DNA of 5,157 bases from Planctomycetota bacterium. GTDB taxonomy: Bacteria; Planctomycetota; Planctomycetia; Pirellulales; Lacipirellulaceae. Location: NCBI GenBank assembly GCA_013151315.1, contig JAADIN010000230.1, positions 1 through 5,157 on the forward strand. The letters run 5' to 3'. How positions within the stretch are numbered: position 1 is the stretch's first letter; every line of letters starts with the position of its first letter. Positions 1-5,157 of the stretch are shown in pieces. The notes beneath the pieces are model-generated. The model was not told the origin of the DNA. It saw nothing but the letters and a program-made list of their open reading frames with translations, and searched no databases. The translations under genes and the position numbers were made by a program.

Positions 1-500
1 GCCTAAGTAGGGTCTGCTTGTCTTCACGCGCAACCTCGACGAGGCCCCACGCTTTCTTTCTAAGTTCCCAACAGTCAGTAGCGCTTCCCTGCGCAGTCGC
101 TTAAGTAGGGCACCCCTTGGCAACGATGGTGTTCTCAACCGCTTAGCGGTCGAGGGAATCGCGCCCTCGTGTGGGGGAGTGGTAGGAAGCTCAACACCAT
201 GGAGCTGTCCGAGAGAGGGGCGACACACACAGCGAGGCGAAAGAGCTGCCTCGACTGAATCGCCTCGACTGGCATGCCGGAGCACACACCTAAGCGAAAG
301 TTGGCAAAGAGCGCTGAGGTTTTGTCGGGGGCCTGTTCACAGGTTACTGGTCACAGGTTTTTGTTGCCCACGAGGGTCACCCCGCGTGATTGGCAGAGCA
401 AGTCGCCTGCCTCCCACGCATCTTCATTATAGTATCAATACAAACCAAAAACGTGACAACCTCGACTTGCTGTTCTGGAGTGGCTGCATATCATCGGTGT
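1..500. other. Intergenic stretch without a supportable gene
   Basis: I see no convincing gene here on either strand. Visible items are: the octamer AAGTAGGG at 5-12 and again at 103-110; the 10-mer CAACCTCGAC at 31-40 and 457-466; a 14-nt imperfect tandem repeat starting GCCTCGACTG at 248 and 262; the 9-mer TCACAGGTT at 337-345 and 351-359; and small hairpins at 138-150 and 151-169 (CGAGGG/CCCTCG with a 7-nt loop). A plus-strand frame from ATG 199 is broken by TGA at 256 and resumes at ATG 274, ending with TAG at 430-432. The part after the break looks mildly protein-like. The minus strand is stop-free from 336 to the left edge but has no ATG. The stretch could be a decayed gene, an RNA element or a mobile-element remnant. 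Composition becomes A+T-richer after about 420. Confidence 0.5.
467..494 (+). promoter_or_regulatory. Candidate sigma-70-type promoter for the leader of the 952-2406 gene
   Basis: TTGCTG (467-472) and TATCAT (489-494, five of six matches to TATAAT) are separated by 16 nt, in a locally A+T-rich stretch. Transcription would begin near 501 and give a leader of about 450 nt before the ATG at 952. The match is only fair. A promoter nearer the gene (745-900) is possible, though I found no good one there. Confidence 0.28.
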
Positions 501-650
501 GTAGTTTCATCTAGGATGATGTAAGCTGTTTGATAGAAGCAGTTTATGTGTACTGGCGAAACCTCTGGGGGACTGGAAAACAGCTTCTTGTAGATTCGTT
601 GGGTTTCCATCGACAGTTCATGCAAGCAGTCAATGTACGGGGGCGGCGGG

Positions 651-693
651 CAAAGCCGAGGGATTGCAATCCCTCGGCTTTGGCTTGGCTTTT
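651..693 (+). repeat. Perfect 32-bp palindrome, possible terminator or attenuator hairpin
   Basis: Bases 651-666 are the exact reverse complement of 667-682, with core CCGAGGG/CCCTCGG. As RNA this gives a very stable hairpin with a tetraloop and a stem of about 14 bp. A short T-run (690-693) follows after a few bases, so it may be an intrinsic terminator, but the tract is short and displaced. It lies between the candidate promoter and the gene, so it would be transcribed as leader. It could equally be a DNA-level palindromic site for a dimeric regulator. Confidence 0.6.
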
Positions 694-713
694 AAGAGGA
701 GGGGCTGGGAGCT

Positions 714-744
714 AGCAGGGGTAGCACTTAGTCCCTTGCTTTTT
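714..744 (+). terminator. Candidate intrinsic terminator inside the leader
   Basis: AGCAGGGG (714-721) pairs with CCCTTGCT (733-740), 8 bp with one G-U, around an 11-nt loop, and the last arm runs straight into TTTTT (740-744). This is the classic hairpin-plus-U-tract layout. No coding sequence ends just upstream, so it would end a short non-coding transcript or act as an attenuator for the gene starting at 952. Confidence 0.45.
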
Positions 745-907
745 GGAAGCTGCGATAGCTGGAGCGAATATTTCGGTTATCCCAACTTTTCCGAAAGTGC
801 TGGCCCTGCGGATGCCGATACCCCTTTGTACGTGATGATTCTCGGGGGGGCCTCCGAGACGCGCAGAGGAATTGCTAGTCGATTTCCATGTGCGTCGATC
901 ACCAAGG

Positions 908-944
908 CGACAACCGGGCTTGTAGCAAAGCCGGTTGTCGAGGG
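908..944 (+). promoter_or_regulatory. Stem-loop abutting the Shine-Dalgarno of the barrel-protein gene
   Basis: CGACAACC (908-915) plus GGCTT (917-921) pair with AAGCC (928-932) plus GGTTGTCG (933-940). That is 13 bp with one bulged G (916) and a 6-nt loop. The 3' arm ends on the first base of the Shine-Dalgarno GAGGG (940-944), which sits 7 nt before the ATG at 952. The hairpin could influence ribosome access or mRNA stability. No T-run follows, so it is not a terminator. Confidence 0.5.
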
Positions 945-951
945 TCGGTCG

Positions 952-2406
952 ATGAAAAGCTTCCGTATCGCCAAGTCTGTTGCGATTGCCGTGCTGCTCT
1001 CTCAAGCAGTGGGTTCCAGCGCCTGTTTTGCACAAGAGACAGGCCAACGTCTGCAGTTCAAAAAGCCGAGCCAGGCGGCCCATGGTAGCAGGGTGAATCA
1101 GGCGAATCTCAAATTTCGTTCGCCTAGCGAGCGGCAACCTGTCAATCCGGCAGTCGAAGTGGATCGCACGAGCTACGTGCAGCCAACTGCCCAAGCCAAG
1201 CCGAGCAAAAAATCAACCTCGATAAAACGACGCCGAAAAATTGTTTCGGCACAGGCTGCGAAAAAGAAAGTAGTTCGGCGCGACCGCCAGGTAGTTGCTG
1301 TGGTCGATGCCGTAGTTGTTGATCATGGCGTAGAATACGAGCCCGAGCCTGAAGCTTTTGCCGACATACCAATGGACTACGAAGGCTATGACGCCTACGG
1401 AGGCGGCTGCGACTCTTGTACGGGAGGCTGCACTGGTGAAGTCGGCTGCGGGATGACCGATCCGAGTTGTGGTTTTGAAGGGCCCAGTTGCGGCTGTGCC
1501 GAGCCCGGTTGCGGCATCTGCGAGCCAGGATGTGGCCTTGTCGAGCCGAGCTGTGGTCTAGGAGCGACTAACTGTGGAAGCTGCGTGGGCGCTCCCGGAA
1601 AAGACTACTGGTGTTTTCCGGTCTGTTTGCCTCGCTTCAAAGATCTCAGTGTTTGGGCAGGTGTCCATGGTTTTCGTGGACCTCGCGACTTTTCTAATGG
1701 TCGAAGTGACTCGAATTTTGGTTTCCAAGAGGGGATCAATATTAGCGGCCGAGCTCCGCTGCTGGGCTTGCTCTTCCCTCAGTTGAGCTATCAACTCGGA
1801 TATCAGGCGACGCAGAGTCGGTTGTCGGGAACGGTCGACTCGGCGGATGATCGCACTCAGCAGTTTGTCACCGGCGGATTTTTCCGGCGTGTGAAGACGG
1901 GCCTGCAGTTCGGCGTCGTTTGGGACATGCTGCGAGACGACCTCGACAGAGAAGTTGACTACCATCAAGTCCGTACCGAAATTAGTCTCAAGAGTCCGCG
2001 AGGACGCGAGTTTGGTTTCTGGTCGACAACGTCGACTAACGAAAACATAATTCTTGGCACGACTTACGAGACAGTCGACATGTATGCCCTTTTCTACCGT
2101 TGGAACTTTGGCAAGAGCTACCAGTGTCGGCTCTGGGGTGGTGCGACCGATGACGGCGAAGGCATCTTTGGCGGCGAATTCCAAGCCCCGCTATCCGATC
2201 GTTTGTCGGTGGTGTCGGAATTTAACTACCTGATCACCGACAAAGACGCTGGGCTCGTGGGAGTGCAAGAGGAGGCGTGGAATGTTGGGATCAACCTGGT
2301 CTGGCACATGGGCCGTACGGCTCGACGAGGCTGCCGAAGCCCCTATCGGCCGCTGTTTGCCGTGGCTAACAACGGCTGGATGATCGTTGATAACGTGGGT
2401 CCCTAA
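952..2406 (+). CDS. Exported protein with Cys-rich heptad repeats and a probable beta-barrel domain
   Basis: This is a 484-residue protein. The ATG at 952 is chosen because it opens a clear signal peptide (MKSFRIAKS, then a hydrophobic core, likely cleavage after Ala27 in ACFA/QE) and has GAGGG 7 nt upstream. The frame is open further upstream, but that translation does not look like protein. Residues 28-112 are Gln/Lys/Arg-rich with basic clusters at about 84-112. An acidic Glu/Pro/Tyr patch follows (about 124-149). Residues 153-225 hold 15 cysteines, including six seven-residue units of the P-[SG]-C-G type. From about 229 to 455, alternating aromatic/Gly-rich strands (VWAGVHGFRGP, FPQLSYQLGYQ, FYRWNFG, EFNYLITD) look like an outer-membrane or autotransporter-like beta barrel. 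The end, PYRPLFAVANNGWMIVD, matches my recollection of planctomycete secreted proteins of this kind (possibly the DUF6666 group; this name is tentative). I infer a cell-envelope location; the function is unknown. It appears to be transcribed alone from a long structured leader, and I found no convincing terminator after it. Confidence 0.85.
   Translation: MKSFRIAKSVAIAVLLSQAVGSSACFAQETGQRLQFKKPSQAAHGSRVNQANLKFRSPSERQPVNPAVEVDRTSYVQPTAQAKPSKKSTSIKRRRKIVSAQAAKKKVVRRDRQVVAVVDAVVVDHGVEYEPEPEAFADIPMDYEGYDAYGGGCDSCTGGCTGEVGCGMTDPSCGFEGPSCGCAEPGCGICEPGCGLVEPSCGLGATNCGSCVGAPGKDYWCFPVCLPRFKDLSVWAGVHGFRGPRDFSNGRSDSNFGFQEGINISGRAPLLGLLFPQLSYQLGYQATQSRLSGTVDSADDRTQQFVTGGFFRRVKTGLQFGVVWDMLRDDLDREVDYHQVRTEISLKSPRGREFGFWSTTSTNENIILGTTYETVDMYALFYRWNFGKSYQCRLWGGATDDGEGIFGGEFQAPLSDRLSVVSEFNYLITDKDAGLVGVQEEAWNVGINLVWHMGRTARRGCRSPYRPLFAVANNGWMIVDNVGP
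1462..1587 (+). repeat. Six degenerate 21-bp repeats coding for Cys heptads
   Basis: Residues 171-212 of the surrounding protein divide cleanly into six heptads: PSCGFEG, PSCGCAE, PGCGICE, PGCGLVE, PSCGLGA and TNCGSCV. Codon choice differs between units (AGT/AGC, TGT/TGC, GGC/GGT). The array has therefore diverged in DNA while the Cys-Gly core is kept, which points to selection on the protein. More loosely spaced cysteines flank it on both sides (153-167 and 222-225). Confidence 0.85.
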
Positions 2407-2618
2407 GTTGAGATCCCTAGAAAAACCCGAGCCGTAGTTAAAATCGGGGCAGCCGGCACTGCAGGGCCCGGAGAAATGCCTAGTCGGGACAAGTTTCCGC
2501 GATTTTGGGGCTGCATGATGCCGACCCAGTGGGTAGGGTGAAGGGTTTCTCGCCGGGTCTCTGCACCCAGCTTGTAGAATCGATTGCCTACCTTTTTTAA
2601 TTTTGGGAGAACGAGACG

Positions 2619-2885
2619 ATGCATACGATGGAAGCGAATTGGGAGGACGAAGAGAACAATCGCCAGGTAGCTTTTGCGGTTGAGTATGCCCACAAAGAGG
2701 GCTCGGTCGAGATCCAAGCCGTGACTCCCAAGCAAGTGACTTTCCTCTGCCCGAAGTCGAACGACCCGCTCCGCACGATTGGTGTCTGGACCGACACGGG
2801 ACGCGATCTGCTCACGAGCCAATTGCACCAAAGCGGACGCATGACCGAGCTTGAGAATGAAATTCAAGCTTCGCTCGCTGTTTAG
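2619..2885 (+). CDS. Small conserved-looking protein of unknown function (88 aa)
   Basis: I do not recognise a named family. The start at 2619 follows GGGAGA (2605-2610) by 8 nt; a second in-frame ATG at 2628 is possible. There is no signal peptide or membrane segment, so the protein is probably cytoplasmic. The N-terminus is acidic (EANWEDEENN). Residues 17-55 read as alternating strands (VAFAVEYAHKEGSVEIQAV, then QVTFLCP, then IGVWTD), compatible with a small beta fold, and the C-terminus (about 58-86) looks helical. It has a single Cys (in FLCP), so a Cys-pair metal site is unlikely. It is flanked by 212 nt upstream, with only a weak TAGAAT -10 candidate at 2575-2580, and by two candidate terminators downstream. 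This suggests its own short transcript. The good ribosome site and balanced composition support a real gene. Confidence 0.75.
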   Translation: MHTMEANWEDEENNRQVAFAVEYAHKEGSVEIQAVTPKQVTFLCPKSNDPLRTIGVWTDTGRDLLTSQLHQSGRMTELENEIQASLAV

Positions 2886-2891
2886 TTTTTC

Positions 2892-2926
2892 GGCCGCGAA
2901 GACGCAAGCGTTTGTTGTGGCCTTTT
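2892..2926 (+). terminator. First candidate intrinsic terminator after the 88-aa gene
   Basis: GGCCGC (2892-2897) pairs with GTGGCC (2917-2922). An imperfect inner stem closes with CG/CG around the loop CAAG (2905-2908), and TTTT (2923-2926) follows. Several G-U pairs and mismatches make it weaker than the one downstream. It begins 7 nt after the stop codon. Confidence 0.4.
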
Positions 2927-2942
2927 GGATGTTGAAAAGTGT

Positions 2943-2986
2943 GGCGCCCTGCCGGGTTCTCCGTTTGGCAGGTGTGCCTTTTTTTT
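2943..2986 (+). terminator. Strong intrinsic terminator between convergent genes
   Basis: GGCGCCCTGCC (2943-2953) pairs with GGCAGGTGTGCC (2967-2978), giving 11 bp with one G-U and one bulged T, around a 13-nt loop. Eight T's (2979-2986) follow at once. It would stop transcription from the 88-aa gene before it runs into the opposing gene, whose stop codon is only 8 nt beyond. Read on the minus strand, the same hairpin is followed by ACACTTTTC, so termination in that direction is possible but weaker. Confidence 0.8.
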
Positions 2987-2994
2987 GCGCTGAA

Positions 2995-4089
2995 TTATCG
3001 TCGCTCGAGCGTAATCTTTCGCGGCGCGGGCAGAACTTGGCGATCGGGGAAATTTCGGGGAGCTTGATTCGGCTTTCTTGCAAGTTGCTTGCCCCAGCGA
3101 TCAAAGGTGACTTGCTTCTTCACCAGCGCGCTGTCTCGCAAGATGGTCAGTTCGACGGTTTCTCCTGGTTTGAATTTCCCGATTCGTCTCGTTAGGTCGC
3201 GGAAATCTTTGATCTTCTCGCCTTCCAGTTCGGTAATCGCATCGCCTTTGCGTAGTCCGGCCTTTGCAGCGGCAAAACCTTCGTTGGCCTGCATGATGAC
3301 GACGGGACCTTGACGAACTCCGTCGCCATGAATGCCCAGCAGGGCGCCTTGGGTGACAAGGACATCCACACCCGGCAACTGTTTTTTGAGTTGTTGAGCG
3401 GCTGCTTCGGAGAGTGGGGTTCCGTAGAATTCGAGACGTTTGAGGTGGGGAAGATTGGTCAGGTGCTCGAGTACCCCGTCTTCCAGCGGAGCAAAGTAAA
3501 AGCTAATCGTCGTCGCCCGGGGCACTGCGGCCAGATGCTTGAGGCCGTCGAGTTCCCCTTTCCAGTTCTCATCGGTGATTAATTGCAAGTTGCGTAGTCC
3601 TTTGACTACGGGAGCGGCTCTCACTTGGGTATCGGCTTTGAAACTGCCGCCAAGCGCGACCAGAGATTTGAGTGCATATTGCTCGTGGGCATCGGCGAGT
3701 AGCTCGGCAGCTAGGCCCGACTCGATCGGTCGATTGGGCAGCGTGACGAGTTTTTCTAGCGTCGCGATTTGCAGCTCGTGGTCCGGCGATTCGGTCCATG
3801 AAAGCATGATATTCAGAGCCCGGGTTGAGCTTTCTAGCGATCCGGTTCGCGCTTCTTCGGCGATGGCTTCCAGGGCGGGCTGGCCTAGGTTTTCTAGCCC
3901 TTGCTGCGCGCTCTTGCGGAGAGCGTACAAATCGTCGTCGAGTTGCGTGACCCACTCGGCGATTTGAGCTGGAGCGACAGGCTCCTCGTCGGCGCTTGCC
4001 AGACCAACGGTTAGGCAGGAGATCAGCAGCGCCAAGCCGAGTTGCCGACTGCAGGCACCCGAAAAGTGGTTCTGGGGATAGGTTCTCAT
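2995..4089 (-). CDS. Exported PDZ-domain protein with helical-repeat and LRR-like regions
   Basis: This is a 364-residue protein starting at MRTYPQ. Residues 1-33 form a signal peptide with hydrophobic core LGLALLISCLTVGLA and likely cleavage ASA/DEEP. Residues 42-150 are Ala/Leu/Glu-rich helices resembling HEAT/ARM-type repeats (LYALRKSAQQGLENLGQPAL). Residues 167-245 look like degenerate leucine-rich repeats (LKHLAAVPRATTISFYFAPL, then NLPHLKRLEFYGTPL). Residues 246-332 are a PDZ domain: LLGI at the carboxylate-binding loop position, then AAKAGLRKGDAITELEGEKI and VELTILRD, in the order typical of HtrA-type PDZ domains. A basic tail of about 30 residues ends the protein. No trypsin-like or other protease domain is present, so it is probably a periplasmic or cell-surface binding scaffold rather than an enzyme. 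The mature part has no cysteine. An ATG 27 nt upstream (4116) is in frame, but it would prepend nine residues to the signal peptide and lacks a properly spaced ribosome site. The gene is convergent with the 88-aa gene and divergent from the oxidoreductase-like gene. Confidence 0.88.
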   Translation of the reverse strand: MRTYPQNHFSGACSRQLGLALLISCLTVGLASADEEPVAPAQIAEWVTQLDDDLYALRKSAQQGLENLGQPALEAIAEEARTGSLESSTRALNIMLSWTESPDHELQIATLEKLVTLPNRPIESGLAAELLADAHEQYALKSLVALGGSFKADTQVRAAPVVKGLRNLQLITDENWKGELDGLKHLAAVPRATTISFYFAPLEDGVLEHLTNLPHLKRLEFYGTPLSEAAAQQLKKQLPGVDVLVTQGALLGIHGDGVRQGPVVIMQANEGFAAAKAGLRKGDAITELEGEKIKDFRDLTRRIGKFKPGETVELTILRDSALVKKQVTFDRWGKQLARKPNQAPRNFPDRQVLPAPRKITLERR

Positions 4090-4095
4090 TGCCTC

Positions 4096-4104
4096 ATTAT
4101 AACA
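4096..4104 (-). promoter_or_regulatory. Extended -10 promoter element directly before the PDZ gene
   Basis: On the minus strand this reads TGTTATAAT, a perfect TGnTATAAT extended -10. Only 6 nt (GAGGCA) separate it from the ATG at 4089, so the expected start of transcription falls on or next to the A of the ATG. The hexamer at the -35 position (TCTGGG, 17-nt spacer) is poor, which is tolerable with an extended -10. If the translation start were at 4116, this element would lie inside the coding region and be coincidental. Confidence 0.55.
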
Positions 4105-4117
4105 TTTCCTGAGCATC

Positions 4118-4140
4118 TCCCAGAGGCATTTTTTCTGGGG
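4118..4140. repeat. Short inverted repeat in the divergent intergenic gap
   Basis: CCCAGA (4119-4124) and TCTGGG (4134-4139) flank a 9-nt spacer, extendable by one T-G wobble. For the minus-strand gene it overlaps the -35 position of the candidate promoter, a suitable place for an operator. It lies about 50 nt before the plus-strand gene. No T-run follows on the plus strand. Six base pairs could occur by chance. Confidence 0.3.
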
Positions 4141-4192
4141 TGGCCCTTCCGATGAGTTGTGGTTCGACGCTCCTTGGATTACCTTCGGTAAG

Positions 4193-5157
4193 ATGAAGTT
4201 TGCACTGCTTGGAGCCGACGACGAAAGCCTTCCACTCGCCCTGGCTGCGGTCCAGGCGGGACACGAGGTCGTTTGGGCCGGCGATGTCGCTGCCGCTCGG
4301 GCGGGCTGGGACTTGCCCTGGCTGCCCGAAGAAGACTTGGCCGACCAGTGGGAGGCCCTGTTGGATCAGTATACCTGCGAGGCCGTGATCGTGGGACGCG
4401 GCCAGTCGTCGGCTGAGGTTCGCGCCGATCAGGTCATCCAGCTTGTCAAAAACGGCGTGGCTGTGTTTGCGACGTTTCCGCTGGTCGATTCGGTGCTCAG
4501 CTTCTATGAAATCGATATGGTCCGCTGCGAAAGCAAGGCGGTGCTGCATCATTTTAATCCCCTCGGACAACCTTTGCCTGCCATCCAGCAGTGCGCTCGT
4601 TGGGTCGACGATGGACACCCCGAGCTTGGAGCGGTTGAGCAAATCCTCTGGCACCGCCCACTTGCCGAGCGGACTCGCGAGCAGGCTCTGTGGCACTTCG
4701 CTCGCGATGTGGAACTACTCGGGCAGGTTGCCGGTCGGCTCAATCGTTTGGGAGCCCTTGGCTCGCCCAACGAGCAAGCAACCTATGCGGGCCTCAGCAT
4801 TCAGTTGCTGGGGCAGAGCCAGATTCCCGTCCGTTGGGAAGTGGGGCCTGCGCGGCAATCGGCCCGGCTCGTGCTGGTCGCCGAAAACGGTACGCTGACT
4901 CTGGAGTTTAGCGAGGCCGGTCTGCCGATCCGCTTCGTTGTAGGTCAGCAGACGGAATCGATCGAAGCCGTTGATCCCTATGCGTTGGCCGTCAACCACT
5001 TCGTCGAGGCGGTTGAAGCAGGTGAGGGTGCAACTTCCACGTGGCCCTCAGCCCTTCATGCGATGGAACTGGCCGACACGATTGAAATCAGCTTGCGGCG
5101 AGGCCGAATGATCGACGTTCACGATCAACAGCTTACCGAAGACTTGGCTTTCAAGGG
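4193..5157 (+). CDS. Divergent Gfo/Idh/MocA-like protein, 3' end cut by window
   Basis: 321 full codons are visible, with no stop before the window ends. Residues 1-125 follow the Rossmann-type N-terminal domain of Gfo/Idh/MocA oxidoreductases: MKFALLGADD, a helix, HEVVWAGD, then AVIVGRG, a helix, NGVAVFATFPLVDS, and CESKAVLHHFNPL. The C-terminal part (about 145-308) matches the substrate-domain layout and ends in the family-like helix SALHAMELADTIEISLRRGRMIDV. Canonical members bind NAD(P) and oxidise or reduce sugars and related compounds. Here the expected GxGxxG is GADDES (7-12), the EKP motif is TFP (94-96), and the H-x-x-D motif appears as RDVE (171-174), so dehydrogenase activity is doubtful. 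The ATG at 4193 is chosen because the Rossmann strand starts there; no good Shine-Dalgarno precedes it (GGTAAG abuts it). An in-frame TTG at 4157 is an unlikely alternative. The sequence after the family's usual last helix (HDQQLTEDLAFKG) shows that a tail continues past the window. Confidence 0.8.
   Translation, partial: MKFALLGADDESLPLALAAVQAGHEVVWAGDVAAARAGWDLPWLPEEDLADQWEALLDQYTCEAVIVGRGQSSAEVRADQVIQLVKNGVAVFATFPLVDSVLSFYEIDMVRCESKAVLHHFNPLGQPLPAIQQCARWVDDGHPELGAVEQILWHRPLAERTREQALWHFARDVELLGQVAGRLNRLGALGSPNEQATYAGLSIQLLGQSQIPVRWEVGPARQSARLVLVAENGTLTLEFSEAGLPIRFVVGQQTESIEAVDPYALAVNHFVEAVEAGEGATSTWPSALHAMELADTIEISLRRGRMIDVHDQQLTEDLAFK

Noticed and set aside
1..336. Stop-free minus-strand frame running off the left edge
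   Set aside because: It has 112 codons but no ATG, only GTG and TTG starts without a ribosome site, and an Arg/Ser/Pro-rich translation. It is probably open by chance in GC-rich DNA.
179..514. 111-codon plus-strand frame as a gene
   Set aside because: It is Arg/Ser/Cys-rich with no ribosome site or domain, and it lies in a different frame from the slightly more protein-like remnant at 199-432.
801..815. Sigma-54-like element (TGGC, then GC with correct GG-N10-GC spacing)
   Set aside because: The spacing fits, but several consensus positions do not match (CCT after TGGC, ATGC for TTGC), and a GG-N10-GC pair is common in GC-rich DNA.
664..951. N-terminal extension of the barrel-protein gene to an upstream ATG
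   Set aside because: The frame is open, but its translation lacks protein character, runs through the 714-744 and 908-940 hairpins, and would bury a clear signal peptide that has its own Shine-Dalgarno.
1015..1032. Lipoprotein signal at Cys25 (SSAC) of the barrel-protein gene
   Set aside because: The -3 position is Ser rather than Leu/Val/Ile, while an Ala-x-Ala-like signal peptidase I site (CFA/QE) directly follows.
1558..2184. 208-codon frame antisense to the barrel-protein gene
   Set aside because: The sense strand has a signal peptide, repeats and a recognisable ending; the antisense frame has none and mirrors its codon use.
2484..2505. Terminator for the barrel-protein gene
   Set aside because: The stem has only 5 bp including a G-U pair, and the four T's are displaced from it. 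It is too weak to call.
2403..3104. Minus-strand frame of 233 codons overlapping the 88-aa gene and the end of the PDZ gene
   Set aside because: It crosses a strong terminator hairpin and two better-supported genes, and its translation shows no domain.
4097..4696. Minus-strand frame of 199 codons opposite the oxidoreductase-like gene
   Set aside because: The plus strand gives a family-level match over its full length; the antisense frame is a shadow of it.
1..5157. Defence, secretion or CRISPR system spanning the window
   Set aside because: No repeat-spacer array, nuclease, helicase, transposase or toxin-antitoxin pair is visible. The four genes look functionally unrelated.

Overview
The protein families suggest a planctomycete of the Pirellulaceae (Rhodopirellula/Blastopirellula-like) type. 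The evidence is a secreted barrel-like protein with a Cys/Gly/Pro-rich linker and the ending 'PYRPLFAVANNG', a HEAT/LRR/PDZ secreted protein, a divergent Gfo/Idh/MocA-like protein, moderate-to-high GC and generous intergenic spacing. This assignment comes from recognising families by eye, not from a search.

Layout. Bases 1 to about 500 hold no gene I can support, only short repeats and small hairpins. A weak promoter candidate lies at 467-494. It is followed by a leader of about 450 nt with three notable RNA-hairpin candidates: a perfect 32-bp palindrome (651-682), a terminator-like hairpin with a T-run (714-744), and a 13-bp stem next to the ribosome binding site (908-940). The leader runs into the first gene (952-2406, +), a 484-residue exported protein with a Cys-rich heptad-repeat linker and a probable beta-barrel domain. 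After a 212-nt gap comes a small 88-residue conserved-looking gene of unknown function (2619-2885, +), followed by two successive candidate intrinsic terminators. Convergent to it is a 364-residue exported protein (2995-4089, -) with helical-repeat, LRR-like and PDZ regions and no protease domain. Its extended -10 element sits so close to the ATG that its mRNA may be leaderless. A 103-nt divergent gap separates it from the last gene (4193 to the window end, +), a partial Gfo/Idh/MocA-like protein in which the usual cofactor and catalytic motifs are degenerate.

The four genes look like four separate transcription units. Nothing in the sequence ties them into one pathway. I see no defence system, CRISPR array, transposase, tRNA or rRNA. 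The most unusual material is the structured leader of the first gene, the possible leaderless start of the PDZ gene, and the possible pseudo-oxidoreductase at the right end.
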